Part shown: in pieces, positions 1 through 7,206 of the stretch
How positions within the stretch are numbered: the stretch's first letter is position 1
Layout of the letters: the number at the start of each line of letters is the position of its first letter
Assembly (NCBI GenBank): GCA_023410055.1
Contig: JAEYQK010000106.1
Location: 33,948-97,947 of the forward strand
Length of the DNA stretch: 64,000 nucleotides
Source: Acidobacteriota bacterium
GTDB lineage: Bacteria > Acidobacteriota > Terriglobia > Terriglobales > Acidobacteriaceae
Direction of reading: 5' to 3'
Program-made: the position numbers and the translations under genes
The notes under the pieces: generated by a model
The model's input: the letters and a program-made list of their open reading frames with translations, nothing else
Told to the model about the DNA's origin: nothing
The model's database searches: none

Positions 1-1751
1 AGTGTGCCGACGGTGGTTTGTTCGGGCATGGACACCATCTGGAAGAGTCCGGTGTCAGGTATGGCTCCTCCGCTGGTGATAGCTGCCAGACGCGCACCGC
101 GGCGGGGGCGCAAACGGCGGTGGACACGATCGTGGTGGAGGTAGGCACCGTAGCGTCCGCGGCGGGCGGCGATGCCGTCGGAGAGCATGGCGATGAGTTC
201 GTCGAAGTCGCGGCGGGTGAGGTCGCGGTAGGGGTAGGCGCGGCGGACGAGCGTGAAGAGTTCGTCTTCGGAGAGGCCGGAGGGGGCCGATTCGAGAGAC
301 GCCGGACTGGAGTCCGGCGCTACGGGGGCGCTACCACGACATGCCACTTCGGCGACGATCTGCTGGGCGAGGATGTCTAGTGGGCAGTCGGGAAGGATGA
401 TGCGGTCGAGTTCGCCGTGATGAATGGAGCGCACGAGAGCGGCACATTCGAGCAATTCGTCGCGAGTGGTGGCAAAGATACGCGCTTTGGGAATGGCGCC
501 GCGCCAGTGGCCGGAGCGTCCGATTCGCTGCAAAGCGACGGCAATCGCGCGCGTGGAGCCGACTTGGCAGACGAGGTCAACGGTGCCGATGTCGATGCCG
601 AGTTCGAGAGATGCAGTGGCGACGAGAACACTGAGTTCGCCGTTTTTCAGTTTATGTTCGGCTTCGAGGCGGAGTTTGCGGGAGAGCGAGCCGTGATGGG
701 CCGCAACAGATTGTTCACCTAATCGCTCGCCAAGGTGCATAGCCAGGCGTTCAGCCAGGCGGCGCGTGTTGACGAAGACGAGTGTCGAGCGGTGCTGTCG
801 GACGAGTTCTGCGATGCGGTCGTAGATCTCGTCCCACATTTCGTTGGAAGCGACGGGGCCAAGTTCGCTGCGGGGAACTTCGACTGCGATGTCCATCTGG
901 CGCTTGTGGCCGATGTTGACGAGGACGGGATCGGGACGGGCTCCGGTCAGGAAGTGCGCGATGATTTCGAGCGGCTTCTGGGTGGCGGAGAGGCCGATGC
1001 GGTTGAACGCGCACCGTTCGTTTTGGGAAATCCCCAGGTTAGCTTCGCGAACCTGGGGCACCGGGCCGATGCGGTTGAAGGTATCGCTCCCGGCACCGAA
1101 ATTCCCCACGTTAGCTTCGCGAACGTGGGGCACCTGCCGGGATTCGCGAACAAGCTCTTCGAGGCGTTCAAGGGAGAGGGCGAGGTGGGCGCCGCGCTTG
1201 GATCCGGCGACGGCGTGGATTTCGTCAACGATGACAGTCTGAACATCGCGGAGAATTTGACGGCTCTTTTCGGCGGTCAACAAGATGTAGAGCGATTCGG
1301 GCGTGGTGACTAGAATGTGCGGCGGACGGTTCAGCATGGCACGGCGCTCGTGCATAAGCGTGTCGCCGGTGCGAACCGCAGTGCGAATCTCGGGCATCAA
1401 AATGCCCTTGCGACCCGCGAGTTGAAGAATCTCGCCGAGAGGGGCTTCGAGGTTCTTCTGAATATCGTTACCGAGCGCCTTCAGCGGAGAGACATAGAGC
1501 ACTTCGGTGCGGTCCTGAAGTTCGCCGGAGAGAGCTTTGCGAACGAGACGGTCGATGCAGGCGAGGAACGCGGCGAAAGTTTTGCCGGAACCGGTCGGGG
1601 CGGAGATTAGTGTCGTGCGACCGGCGAGGATGTGAGGCCAGCCTTGTTCCTGCGGTTCCGTGGGACTGCCGAACTTGGAGAGGAACCACTCGCGAACGAG
1701 CGGGTGCGCCCAATCGAGGGCGGTATGCGTGAGTTCAAGATGGGCCGACAC
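1..1751 (-). CDS. lhr: Lhr-type ATP-dependent helicase, 5' part (runs off left edge)
   Basis: This is a superfamily 2 DEAD/H-box helicase of the Lhr (large helicase-related) group, which acts in nucleic-acid repair or processing. The minus-strand frame stays open from a GTG at 1751 to the edge of the window. It shows Walker A PTGSGKT (about residues 52-58), the DEIH box (near 1215), SATQ motif III, the LVATASLELGID region and QRIGRSGHW motif VI. It continues into the Lhr-typical stretch RRAYPYRDL and RRGARLAAITSGGAIPD. I saw no in-frame ATG near the start, and the ribosome binding site is weak, so the GTG is a best guess. The frame carries two kinds of extra sequence: a duplicated palindrome-bearing unit just before SATQ, and a second palindrome near 301-318. 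Both keep the frame open. The C-terminal half lies outside the window. Confidence 0.88.
   Translation of the reverse strand, partial: MSAHLELTHTALDWAHPLVREWFLSKFGSPTEPQEQGWPHILAGRTTLISAPTGSGKTFAAFLACIDRLVRKALSGELQDRTEVLYVSPLKALGNDIQKNLEAPLGEILQLAGRKGILMPEIRTAVRTGDTLMHERRAMLNRPPHILVTTPESLYILLTAEKSRQILRDVQTVIVDEIHAVAGSKRGAHLALSLERLEELVRESRQVPHVREANVGNFGAGSDTFNRIGPVPQVREANLGISQNERCAFNRIGLSATQKPLEIIAHFLTGARPDPVLVNIGHKRQMDIAVEVPRSELGPVASNEMWDEIYDRIAELVRQHRSTLVFVNTRRLAERLAMHLGERLGEQSVAAHHGSLSRKLRLEAEHKLKNGELSVLVATASLELGIDIGTVDLVCQVGSTRAIAVALQRIGRSGHWRGAIPKARIFATTRDELLECAALVRSIHHGELDRIILPDCPLDILAQQIVAEVACRGSAPVAPDSSPASLESAPSGLSEDELFTLVRRAYPYRDLTRRDFDELIAMLSDGIAARRGRYGAYLHHDRVHRRLRPRRGARLAAITSGGAIPDTGLFQMVSMPEQTTVGT
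301..318. repeat. Perfect palindrome inside the lhr reading frame
   Basis: Arms GCCGGACT (301-308) and AGTCCGGC (311-318) flank two bases. The palindrome lies inside the lhr frame, where it encodes part of a Pro/Ser/Ala-rich stretch not expected between the conserved Lhr blocks. GGCGCTAC follows at once and recurs about ten bases later. I read it as a short mobile palindromic repeat that landed in frame. Its family assignment is an inference. Confidence 0.6.
992..1135. repeat. Two tandem 72-bp units, each with a hairpin, inside lhr
   Basis: Unit 1 (992-1063) and unit 2 (1064-1135) each begin with GGCCGATGCGGTTGAA and end in a hairpin. The hairpin arms are CCCCAGGTT/AACCTGGGG (1032-1040, 1050-1058) in unit 1 and CCCCACGTT/AACGTGGGG (1104-1112, 1122-1130) in unit 2. 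Both have the same 9-base spacer AGCTTCGCG. The one arm difference is compensated on the other side, so the stem is kept. The length is a multiple of three, and the helicase frame reads through two 24-residue units just before the SATQ motif. Confidence 0.85.
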
Positions 1752-1823
1752 AAAAGTAAGATGCAGGTGAGTTGAGGAGAGACGCGGAAAGCATCGGGCG
1801 ATCGGGTGATCTGAACTCTTTTA

Positions 1824-1859
1824 ACGCAAAGGACGCCAAGGACGCTAAGGACGCGAAGG
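1824..1859. repeat. Four 9-bp direct repeats, ACGCNAAGG
   Basis: Four consecutive units ACGCAAAGG, ACGCCAAGG, ACGCTAAGG and ACGCGAAGG differ only at the fifth base, where each of the four bases occurs once. They lie just upstream of the small zinc-ribbon gene and in front of the divergent lhr start. The last unit supplies the AAGGA that may act as a ribosome binding site for the start at 1874. Read through, they would encode Asp-Ala-Lys triplets, which I take to be non-coding leader. Confidence 0.75.
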
Positions 1860-1873
1860 AGAACGCAGCAGAG

Positions 1874-2227
1874 ATGGCACGCAAAGGAAGCACAGGCAGC
1901 GAAGAAGAGAACGAGTTCAAGGGGCTGAAAAGCGTGGTGCGGTGTCCGAAGTGTGGCGGAGCGGATGTCGTGTACACGTGCGAGCCGAAGTGTTGCTTCA
2001 ATCATGTCTGCGCGGATTGCCGGGCAAGCTTTGAGTTGACTACGCGAAGTGTGCAAGGCAAGGCTCCAGTGCGGCCCGACATCGGACTGCCGGAGTCATC
2101 CGATCCGACGGTCGCCTGTGCGGTGTGCCAGGGACTGCGCGTTTATGTGACGCAGAATTCTATGTTGGCATGCGCAGACTGTGGATCTGTTCTCAAGCTG
2201 ACTTACGAAAGCATCTCAGTCGACTGA
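1874..2227 (+). CDS. Small protein with two CxxC zinc-ribbon motifs
   Basis: This is a 117-residue protein that I do not recognise as a named family. It has CPKC followed by a Cys-rich stretch with CEPKCCFNHVCADC, then further CxxC pairs (CAVC, CADC) near the C-terminus, which suggests two zinc ribbons. A longer frame opens upstream at 1772, but that extension is only the translated 9-bp repeat tract. I therefore chose the ATG at 1874, preceded by AAGGAG. The start is divergent from lhr and upstream of the phosphatase gene. A nucleic-acid or protein-binding role is possible, but nothing in the context settles it. Confidence 0.6.
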   Translation: MARKGSTGSEEENEFKGLKSVVRCPKCGGADVVYTCEPKCCFNHVCADCRASFELTTRSVQGKAPVRPDIGLPESSDPTVACAVCQGLRVYVTQNSMLACADCGSVLKLTYESISVD

Positions 2228-2401
2228 CTACTCACAAAACAGCATGTTACCAACGGCATAGAAGATGGAATGTTTCGTTTTTCCCAAATGAGTTCGTGAT
2301 TTAGAGTAGAGCAGGAACTTACTCCAAAGGCGAATGAGTGCCGTGCCGACGCATCCGATGGCGCCGTCGCACCGTTCGACCCTGTTTAGGCGAAAAATCT
2401 T

Positions 2402-3016
2402 ATGTCGAAAGAACGCGCAAAGAAGATCAAGATGCTGTTGCTGGACGTTGATGGCGTGATGACCGATGGCAAGATCTGGCTTTTGCCAGGCGCGGGGAAG
2501 AGCCCGCAACAACAGGAGAAAGAAGAGCACGTTGATCAGGGCGGATATGCGATCAGCGGTATGCACGTGGTGGAAGGCAAGGGATTTCACGCGCACGACG
2601 GCACAGCGTTCTCTTTCGCTAAGCTGGCTGGACTGAAGATAGGTCTGATCACGAAGCGCATTTCCGAGACGGTGGCGCTTAGAGCGCGGGACCTGCGAGT
2701 CGAGTACTTGTACCAAGGCATCGCAAATAAGCGGGAAGTGCTGGAAGAGATCATGGCGAAGGAAGGTCTCAAACCGGAAGAGATCGCGTTCGTTGGCGAC
2801 GACGTGATTGATCTGCCGGCGATGCGCCGCTGCGGCCTGGCGATTGCAGTGCCAAATGCGCGCGAGGAAGTTAAGGATGAAGCGCACATCGTTACGGATC
2901 ACGCAGGTGGCGAGGGTGCTGTAAGAGATGCGGTGGAGTATATCCTTCGCGCACAGGATCTGCTGGGAGAGACGATCGAGAGATATATCCACGATCGGAG
3001 CCCGGTGAAAAAGTAG
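2402..3016 (+). CDS. kdsC: KdsC-like HAD phosphatase (KDO 8-phosphate phosphatase)
   Basis: This 204-residue protein is a C0-type HAD hydrolase of the KdsC/YrbI kind, which removes phosphate from 3-deoxy-D-manno-octulosonate 8-phosphate in lipopolysaccharide inner-core synthesis. Motif I is DVDGVMTDG (about residues 15-23) with the nucleophile Asp first. Motif II is in LITKR, where most relatives have LITGR. A Lys follows, and motif IV is GDDVIDLP. About 20-25 extra residues rich in Gln, Glu and Lys sit between motifs I and II, in the flap region that forms part of the tetramer active site. The ribosome binding site is weak. The gene ends at a clear terminator and converges on the TPR gene. 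Related phosphatase activities cannot be excluded. Confidence 0.8.
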   Translation: MSKERAKKIKMLLLDVDGVMTDGKIWLLPGAGKSPQQQEKEEHVDQGGYAISGMHVVEGKGFHAHDGTAFSFAKLAGLKIGLITKRISETVALRARDLRVEYLYQGIANKREVLEEIMAKEGLKPEEIAFVGDDVIDLPAMRRCGLAIAVPNAREEVKDEAHIVTDHAGGEGAVRDAVEYILRAQDLLGETIERYIHDRSPVKK

Positions 3017-3033
3017 AGTGAGTTCTATGTGGA

Positions 3034-3060
3034 GGGGCGACTCGGTGTCGCCCCTTTTTT
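3034..3060 (+). terminator. Rho-independent terminator after kdsC
   Basis: The 8-bp perfect stem GGGGCGAC/GTCGCCCC (3034-3041, 3047-3054) has a 5-base loop and is followed by six T residues. It lies 17 bases after the kdsC stop. Confidence 0.9.
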
Positions 3061-3851
3061 CATTCCGGAACGGCGACTGTCTTAGCAGCCATTAGCTCTG
3101 TGAATCTGGCGTCCTCGCGTAGCTTTGCAAAGTACTCATCCTTGTAGATGTTCCCCTTTACGTCGTAGCCATCTTCCATCGCCTTTTGCAGGTACTTGAA
3201 GCTGCGATCAAAGCTGCCCATTTGCGCATACATTCTGGCGAGCACATACGAGAACTGCGCCTTGTCGGCGGGAGATTGCAGACGTGCGGAGATGCCGGCG
3301 GAAGAAGTACGTTCGAATATATCCGGATCGAGCTGCAGTGCTTTTCCGTACTCGATGGCCGCGATGTCGTACTTCTTTTCCGCGAAATAGGCACTGCCTA
3401 GATTGCTGTGGAAAGAAGCGGAATCGCGAAGATCTATGGCTTTCTTGTACTGCTTCTTGGCAGTGCCGTATTTCTTCTGGGTGTAGTAGATAACACCTAG
3501 GTTGTTGTAGGCCTCAGCGTAAGTCTTGTCCAGTTTGATGGCCCGATTGAAGTCCCTACGTGCATCGGAGAGGCGATCCAGTTGCAATTCAGAAATGCCG
3601 ACCTTGTTATATAGAACCGCTGACTTTTCTTTGGCGATGGCTGCCCGATAGTACGCGATGGAGTCGATATAGGCTTTTATTCGGCGCAATTCATCGCCTC
3701 GGGTCTCCAGTTCATCAACAGGGGCACTCGGAGACGGAGGTTCGATCCTGGAGACAGGAGAAGCAGTTTGAAGTCCAGCCTGTTGGGAAAGGGCAGGGAG
3801 CCAGCAGGATAGGAGGAGCAGCGAAACACAGACGACAAATAGGCGACGCAT
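3060..3851 (-). CDS. Secreted tetratricopeptide-repeat protein
   Basis: This 263-residue protein has an N-terminal signal peptide (basic MRR, a Leu/Val-rich core, then a Cys before the cleavage region). About four tetratricopeptide repeats follow, visible in stretches such as AYNNLGVIYYTQKKYGTAKKQYKKAI and the next unit. TPR arrays are protein-binding scaffolds, so the product is probably periplasmic or membrane-attached and works as an adaptor. An upstream ATG at 3866 is possible. The ATG at 3851 is preceded by GGGAGG at good spacing and starts directly at the signal peptide, so I prefer it. The partner cannot be read from the sequence. Confidence 0.8.
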   Translation of the reverse strand: MRRLFVVCVSLLLLSCWLPALSQQAGLQTASPVSRIEPPSPSAPVDELETRGDELRRIKAYIDSIAYYRAAIAKEKSAVLYNKVGISELQLDRLSDARRDFNRAIKLDKTYAEAYNNLGVIYYTQKKYGTAKKQYKKAIDLRDSASFHSNLGSAYFAEKKYDIAAIEYGKALQLDPDIFERTSSAGISARLQSPADKAQFSYVLARMYAQMGSFDRSFKYLQKAMEDGYDVKGNIYKDEYFAKLREDARFTELMAAKTVAVPE

Positions 3852-3981
3852 AATCAACCCTCCCATGCTCTGTTTGCGTGGGCCAATTCAGCGACTTACG
3901 TACCGTTAGATGCTCTTGCTGTCGCTAATTGTAGGACAGTTTAGGGTGACGTAGACCGGAAATGCGCAGAGACACAGGCAC

Positions 3982-4004
3982 AAAAGACCGGCCTGGCAGG
4001 CCGG
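3982..4004 (-). terminator. Rho-independent terminator after the class A PBP gene
   Basis: Arms CCGGCCT and AGGCCGG (3988-3994, 3998-4004) have a 3-base loop. On the minus strand they are followed by TCTTTT, as expected for a terminator about 30 bases after the PBP stop. The stem may also belong to a dispersed palindrome family. Confidence 0.75.
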
Positions 4005-4035
4005 AATCTTGGTTGTGCTTGGGATGAACTTGAGG

Positions 4036-6669
4036 TTATTCCTTCTTTTGCTTCTGGTTGCCGGATTCGTCGTCTTTGAAGATTCCCACGAACTTACCCC
4101 AGAAACCCTTCTTCTTGGGCTCATCTGCTGGTGGTTGTTTTTGGCCAACTTGCGGCTGAGCTGTCGTAGTGTTCGTGCCATTCCGAACTGGCTGCCGCGT
4201 TCCAACTGCGGGCTGTGCTGGAGTAGGGCTCGGTGGAGGCATGACAGTGGGCTGCCCGATCCCGAGAATCTTTTGGAACAGATTGCGGTGATCGCCCGGG
4301 CCTTGTTCGCAGGTGTTCGTGGGTTCAGTACCGGCAATGAAAGCAGCTGTGTATGCATCGGGGCATGCGGGCGTCGACAGCAGATTGGTGACTTTGTCCA
4401 ATTGGAGGCTCACTATGCCGTCCGGTTGTGAGAACGCTTTGACGTCGCGATATTCGGGCAGGGTGACGGCACGTTTCATGAACTCAGCCCAGATCGGTGC
4501 CGCGGTTGTGCCGCCGCTGAGTTTCAAGTCACTGTAGTCGTCATAGCCGACCCAAACGATGCAGAGAAGGTTGCTTGTGTAACCCGCAAACCAAGCATCG
4601 TGTGACGTACCGGTTTTACCCGCAGCAGGGGCCGTGAATCCACGACGTCGCACCTCGTATCCAGTGCCGGAATTCACCACGCTTTCCATCATGTTGGTCA
4701 TGACGTATGCGACACGGGGATCAAGGACCTGGCTGCTATTGGTGTTGAAGTCCTGAATGACATTGCCCTGAGAGTCGCGCAGGGAGCGCAACATTGTTGG
4801 CGCGACGTGGACACCATTGTTTGCAAAGACGGTGTACGCGCCGGCCATGTCCAGCGGGCGAGCCTCATAGGCGCCGAGAGCCATCGCTGGGGTGGGTTTC
4901 ACGGACTGGATGCCTGCTGCACGGGCGAGCTGGGCAACATTGTCGTAGCCAACCGTCTCGGCCAGTTTTACGGTGGCGTTGTTGAGAGACTGCGATAGGG
5001 CGTAACGAAGAGTCACTTGTCCGTGATACTCGTTCTTGTAGTTGCGCGGCTCGTATATCTGATCGCCGAACGTAAACGTGCTGGCGGAATCGTCAATCAT
5101 CGAGACCGGAGTCTCGGCGTTTTCGCCGCCGTTCAGAGCTGTATTCATTGCGGTCGCGTAAACGAACGGTTTGAATATGGATCCGGTCGGACGATTTGCG
5201 ATGGCGTGGTTGAGTTGGCTCATGCCGTAGTTTCGACCACCAACCAAGGCAAGAACGTCTCCCGTGTGAGGATCGATTGCGACCAGGGCAACTTGAGCTT
5301 GCGGACCGGGGAGAACGGTTGTCTCGTACTTGGCGTTCTTGCCGGTGCCGATTTTCGTCTTACGGGTACGCAGCTTGTTTACCTGATCATCGACGGACTT
5401 GATCCCTACCTGAACAGCTTCGGCTGCCATCCGCTGAAGTTCCGGGTCCAGCGTTGTGTAGATGCGATAGGACTGCTCGTTCAACTCGCTTTCGGGGTAT
5501 TTGCTGACGAGCTGCTCTCTTACGAGATCGACAAAATACGGAGCATCGCTGGCCTCGACGTTCATCGGCGCGAGCTTTAACGGGGTGGCCTTCGCTTGCT
5601 CTGCTTGTTCGCGGGTGATCGCGCCAGTCTCGACCATGCTGTCGAGAACGAGATTGCGCCGGGACATGGCTCGATCCGGGTGACGATACGGAGAGAGGTA
5701 ACTCGGGCGCTGAATCATGCCCGCCAACAGTGCGGCTTCAGGCAAAGAGAGGCTTTGCATGTCTTTGTTGAAGTACGAACGGGATGCTTCGGCGAATCCC
5801 TGAATGGCGAAGGAACCCCGCTGTCCCATGGGAACCTGGTTGGCGTAGAGCGCGAAAATCTGTTCCTTGCTGAATTTCTGCTCAAGCTCGATAGCAATCA
5901 GCATCTCGATGGCTTTGCGCTTGAGGCTTTTTTCGGGGGTAAGAAAGAAGGCGCGAGCCATCTGCATTGTGAGCGTAGATCCGCCTTGGCCATGGCTGCC
6001 CTCACGAATGTCAATGAGGGCGGCCTCCAAGAGGCGGAAGTAATTGACGCCACTATGCTGGAAGTAGCGACGGTCCTCGATGGCACAGACCGCGTCGATC
6101 ATGATCTTGGGGATGTCCTGGTATTGGACAACCTGCTGTTTCGCTCTACCCTCGCTGGCCGAGAGTGCCGTCACGAGTTGGGGTTCAAGCTCGTAGGCAT
6201 CGACCTCTTTGTCGCCGCCGACAATTCGGGAAATCTTGCCCTCGGAGAACGCGATATTAGCGACATCAGGACTGTGGTATGACTCCGGGCCAGGCTTAAT
6301 CTGAATGCCTGAGGAGGTCAGCCTGTAGGTGCCTGTCTTCGAATCGGCGCCTCCCCTGCTACTGTCCGAATAGCCCGCACGGCGCAACTCGGTGGCAATT
6401 TCCTCGGCCGTGATGGATCCGCCAAGATGGACCGTTTTCGGGAGCGCGTATATCTTGGCGGTGTTGCTGAAAATTTGACCGCTCATCCGGCGGTCGATGA
6501 TCTTCTCGTACTTGATGTAGTAGTAGGCAAAGACGCCCAGCACCAAAGTGGAGACGATGACGAAGACGGCAACAGCCGCCTTGATGAGAGGGTCAGAGAA
6601 GAACCTGTTACCGGCTTTCCGCCTGCCTTGAGCCGGAGCACTGCGCGGAATTTTCACTTTAATTGTCAC
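4036..6669 (-). CDS. Class A bifunctional penicillin-binding protein (PBP1)
   Basis: This protein polymerises and cross-links peptidoglycan at the outer face of the inner membrane. It has a short cytoplasmic N-terminus, one membrane segment, a glycosyltransferase 51 domain (AIEDRRYFQHSG with the catalytic Glu, then GGSTLTMQMAR) and a transpeptidase domain. The transpeptidase motifs are GSIFKPF (SxxK), SLNN (SxN) and KTGTS. The last 80 or so residues are Pro/Gln/Thr-rich and end in a basic Lys-rich tail. A longer frame reaches a GTG at 6774, but no clear ribosome binding site marks either start. I place the start at the GTG at 6669 (alternative GTG 6657). The gene lies downstream of proS and a small membrane protein on the same strand. 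Confidence 0.88.
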   Translation of the reverse strand: MTIKVKIPRSAPAQGRRKAGNRFFSDPLIKAAVAVFVIVSTLVLGVFAYYYIKYEKIIDRRMSGQIFSNTAKIYALPKTVHLGGSITAEEIATELRRAGYSDSSRGGADSKTGTYRLTSSGIQIKPGPESYHSPDVANIAFSEGKISRIVGGDKEVDAYELEPQLVTALSASEGRAKQQVVQYQDIPKIMIDAVCAIEDRRYFQHSGVNYFRLLEAALIDIREGSHGQGGSTLTMQMARAFFLTPEKSLKRKAIEMLIAIELEQKFSKEQIFALYANQVPMGQRGSFAIQGFAEASRSYFNKDMQSLSLPEAALLAGMIQRPSYLSPYRHPDRAMSRRNLVLDSMVETGAITREQAEQAKATPLKLAPMNVEASDAPYFVDLVREQLVSKYPESELNEQSYRIYTTLDPELQRMAAEAVQVGIKSVDDQVNKLRTRKTKIGTGKNAKYETTVLPGPQAQVALVAIDPHTGDVLALVGGRNYGMSQLNHAIANRPTGSIFKPFVYATAMNTALNGGENAETPVSMIDDSASTFTFGDQIYEPRNYKNEYHGQVTLRYALSQSLNNATVKLAETVGYDNVAQLARAAGIQSVKPTPAMALGAYEARPLDMAGAYTVFANNGVHVAPTMLRSLRDSQGNVIQDFNTNSSQVLDPRVAYVMTNMMESVVNSGTGYEVRRRGFTAPAAGKTGTSHDAWFAGYTSNLLCIVWVGYDDYSDLKLSGGTTAAPIWAEFMKRAVTLPEYRDVKAFSQPDGIVSLQLDKVTNLLSTPACPDAYTAAFIAGTEPTNTCEQGPGDHRNLFQKILGIGQPTVMPPPSPTPAQPAVGTRQPVRNGTNTTTAQPQVGQKQPPADEPKKKGFWGKFVGIFKDDESGNQKQKKE

Positions 6670-6826
6670 AAATGTATAAAACCGGAACCGAGAAATGTAA
6701 TTGACGAAGAGGCGTTCCGATGGCACCCCGAGGCTCCAGACCAGAGCAGCTAACGGGGTACGATTTCCAATCACCCATGGTGATCCATATTGTAAACGAA
6801 CGGAGCCGCTCGATAACCGTTACGCA

Positions 6827-7180
6827 CTACTTAAACTTTAGTCCTTCACGTTTGCTTGAAGGATGAAATTTCAGGTCGAAGGGATACACTGGCACATCCA
6901 CATGGACAACGTAATTCGCTGAAATCGAAACGTCGGCACCATTCCGAACCACTTCAATGTCCTCTGCATCGACTGGGATGTCGTGCGACTGAGCTTTCTC
7001 GAAAACCGATGCTCGAATTTCCTCTGGGGTCCTTCTCACATCCAGCGCACTCATCCTAGCCGTATCGTCCATCTCTTCCTCGAACTGATAGTTAGCAAGA
7101 AACGCAGGTGCCGTTTTCCACAAAAGGTAGACGGTTGCTGCTAGAACGAACAGTCCAACAAAAAGACGAAGGTTCTTCAT
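6827..7180 (-). CDS. Small single-pass membrane protein, unknown function
   Basis: This 117-residue protein has one N-terminal membrane segment (LRLFVGLFVLAATVYLLWKT) and a soluble remainder of mixed alpha/beta character (GADVSISANYVVHVDVPVYP). It resembles the short anchored proteins often annotated as DUF4845-like, though I cannot confirm this. It lies 26 bases after proS, with the PBP gene downstream on the same strand, so co-transcription with proS is likely. No catalytic motif is visible. Confidence 0.65.
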   Translation of the reverse strand: MKNLRLFVGLFVLAATVYLLWKTAPAFLANYQFEEEMDDTARMSALDVRRTPEEIRASVFEKAQSHDIPVDAEDIEVVRNGADVSISANYVVHVDVPVYPFDLKFHPSSKREGLKFK

Positions 7181-7206
7181 CCTATTCTTAGGCTCCGTTT
7201 GCCAAC

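Noticed and set aside
735..1313. Plus-strand frame of 192 codons opposite lhr
   Set aside because: The minus frame contains the helicase motifs across the whole span, so the plus frame is a shadow.
1824..1859. CRISPR array
   Set aside because: The repeats are 9 bp, directly adjacent and without unique spacers; no cas genes are present.
2228..2992. Minus-strand frame of 254 codons opposite kdsC
   Set aside because: The plus frame has clear HAD motifs and a terminator; the minus frame has no domain or ribosome binding site and is a shadow of GC-rich coding sequence.
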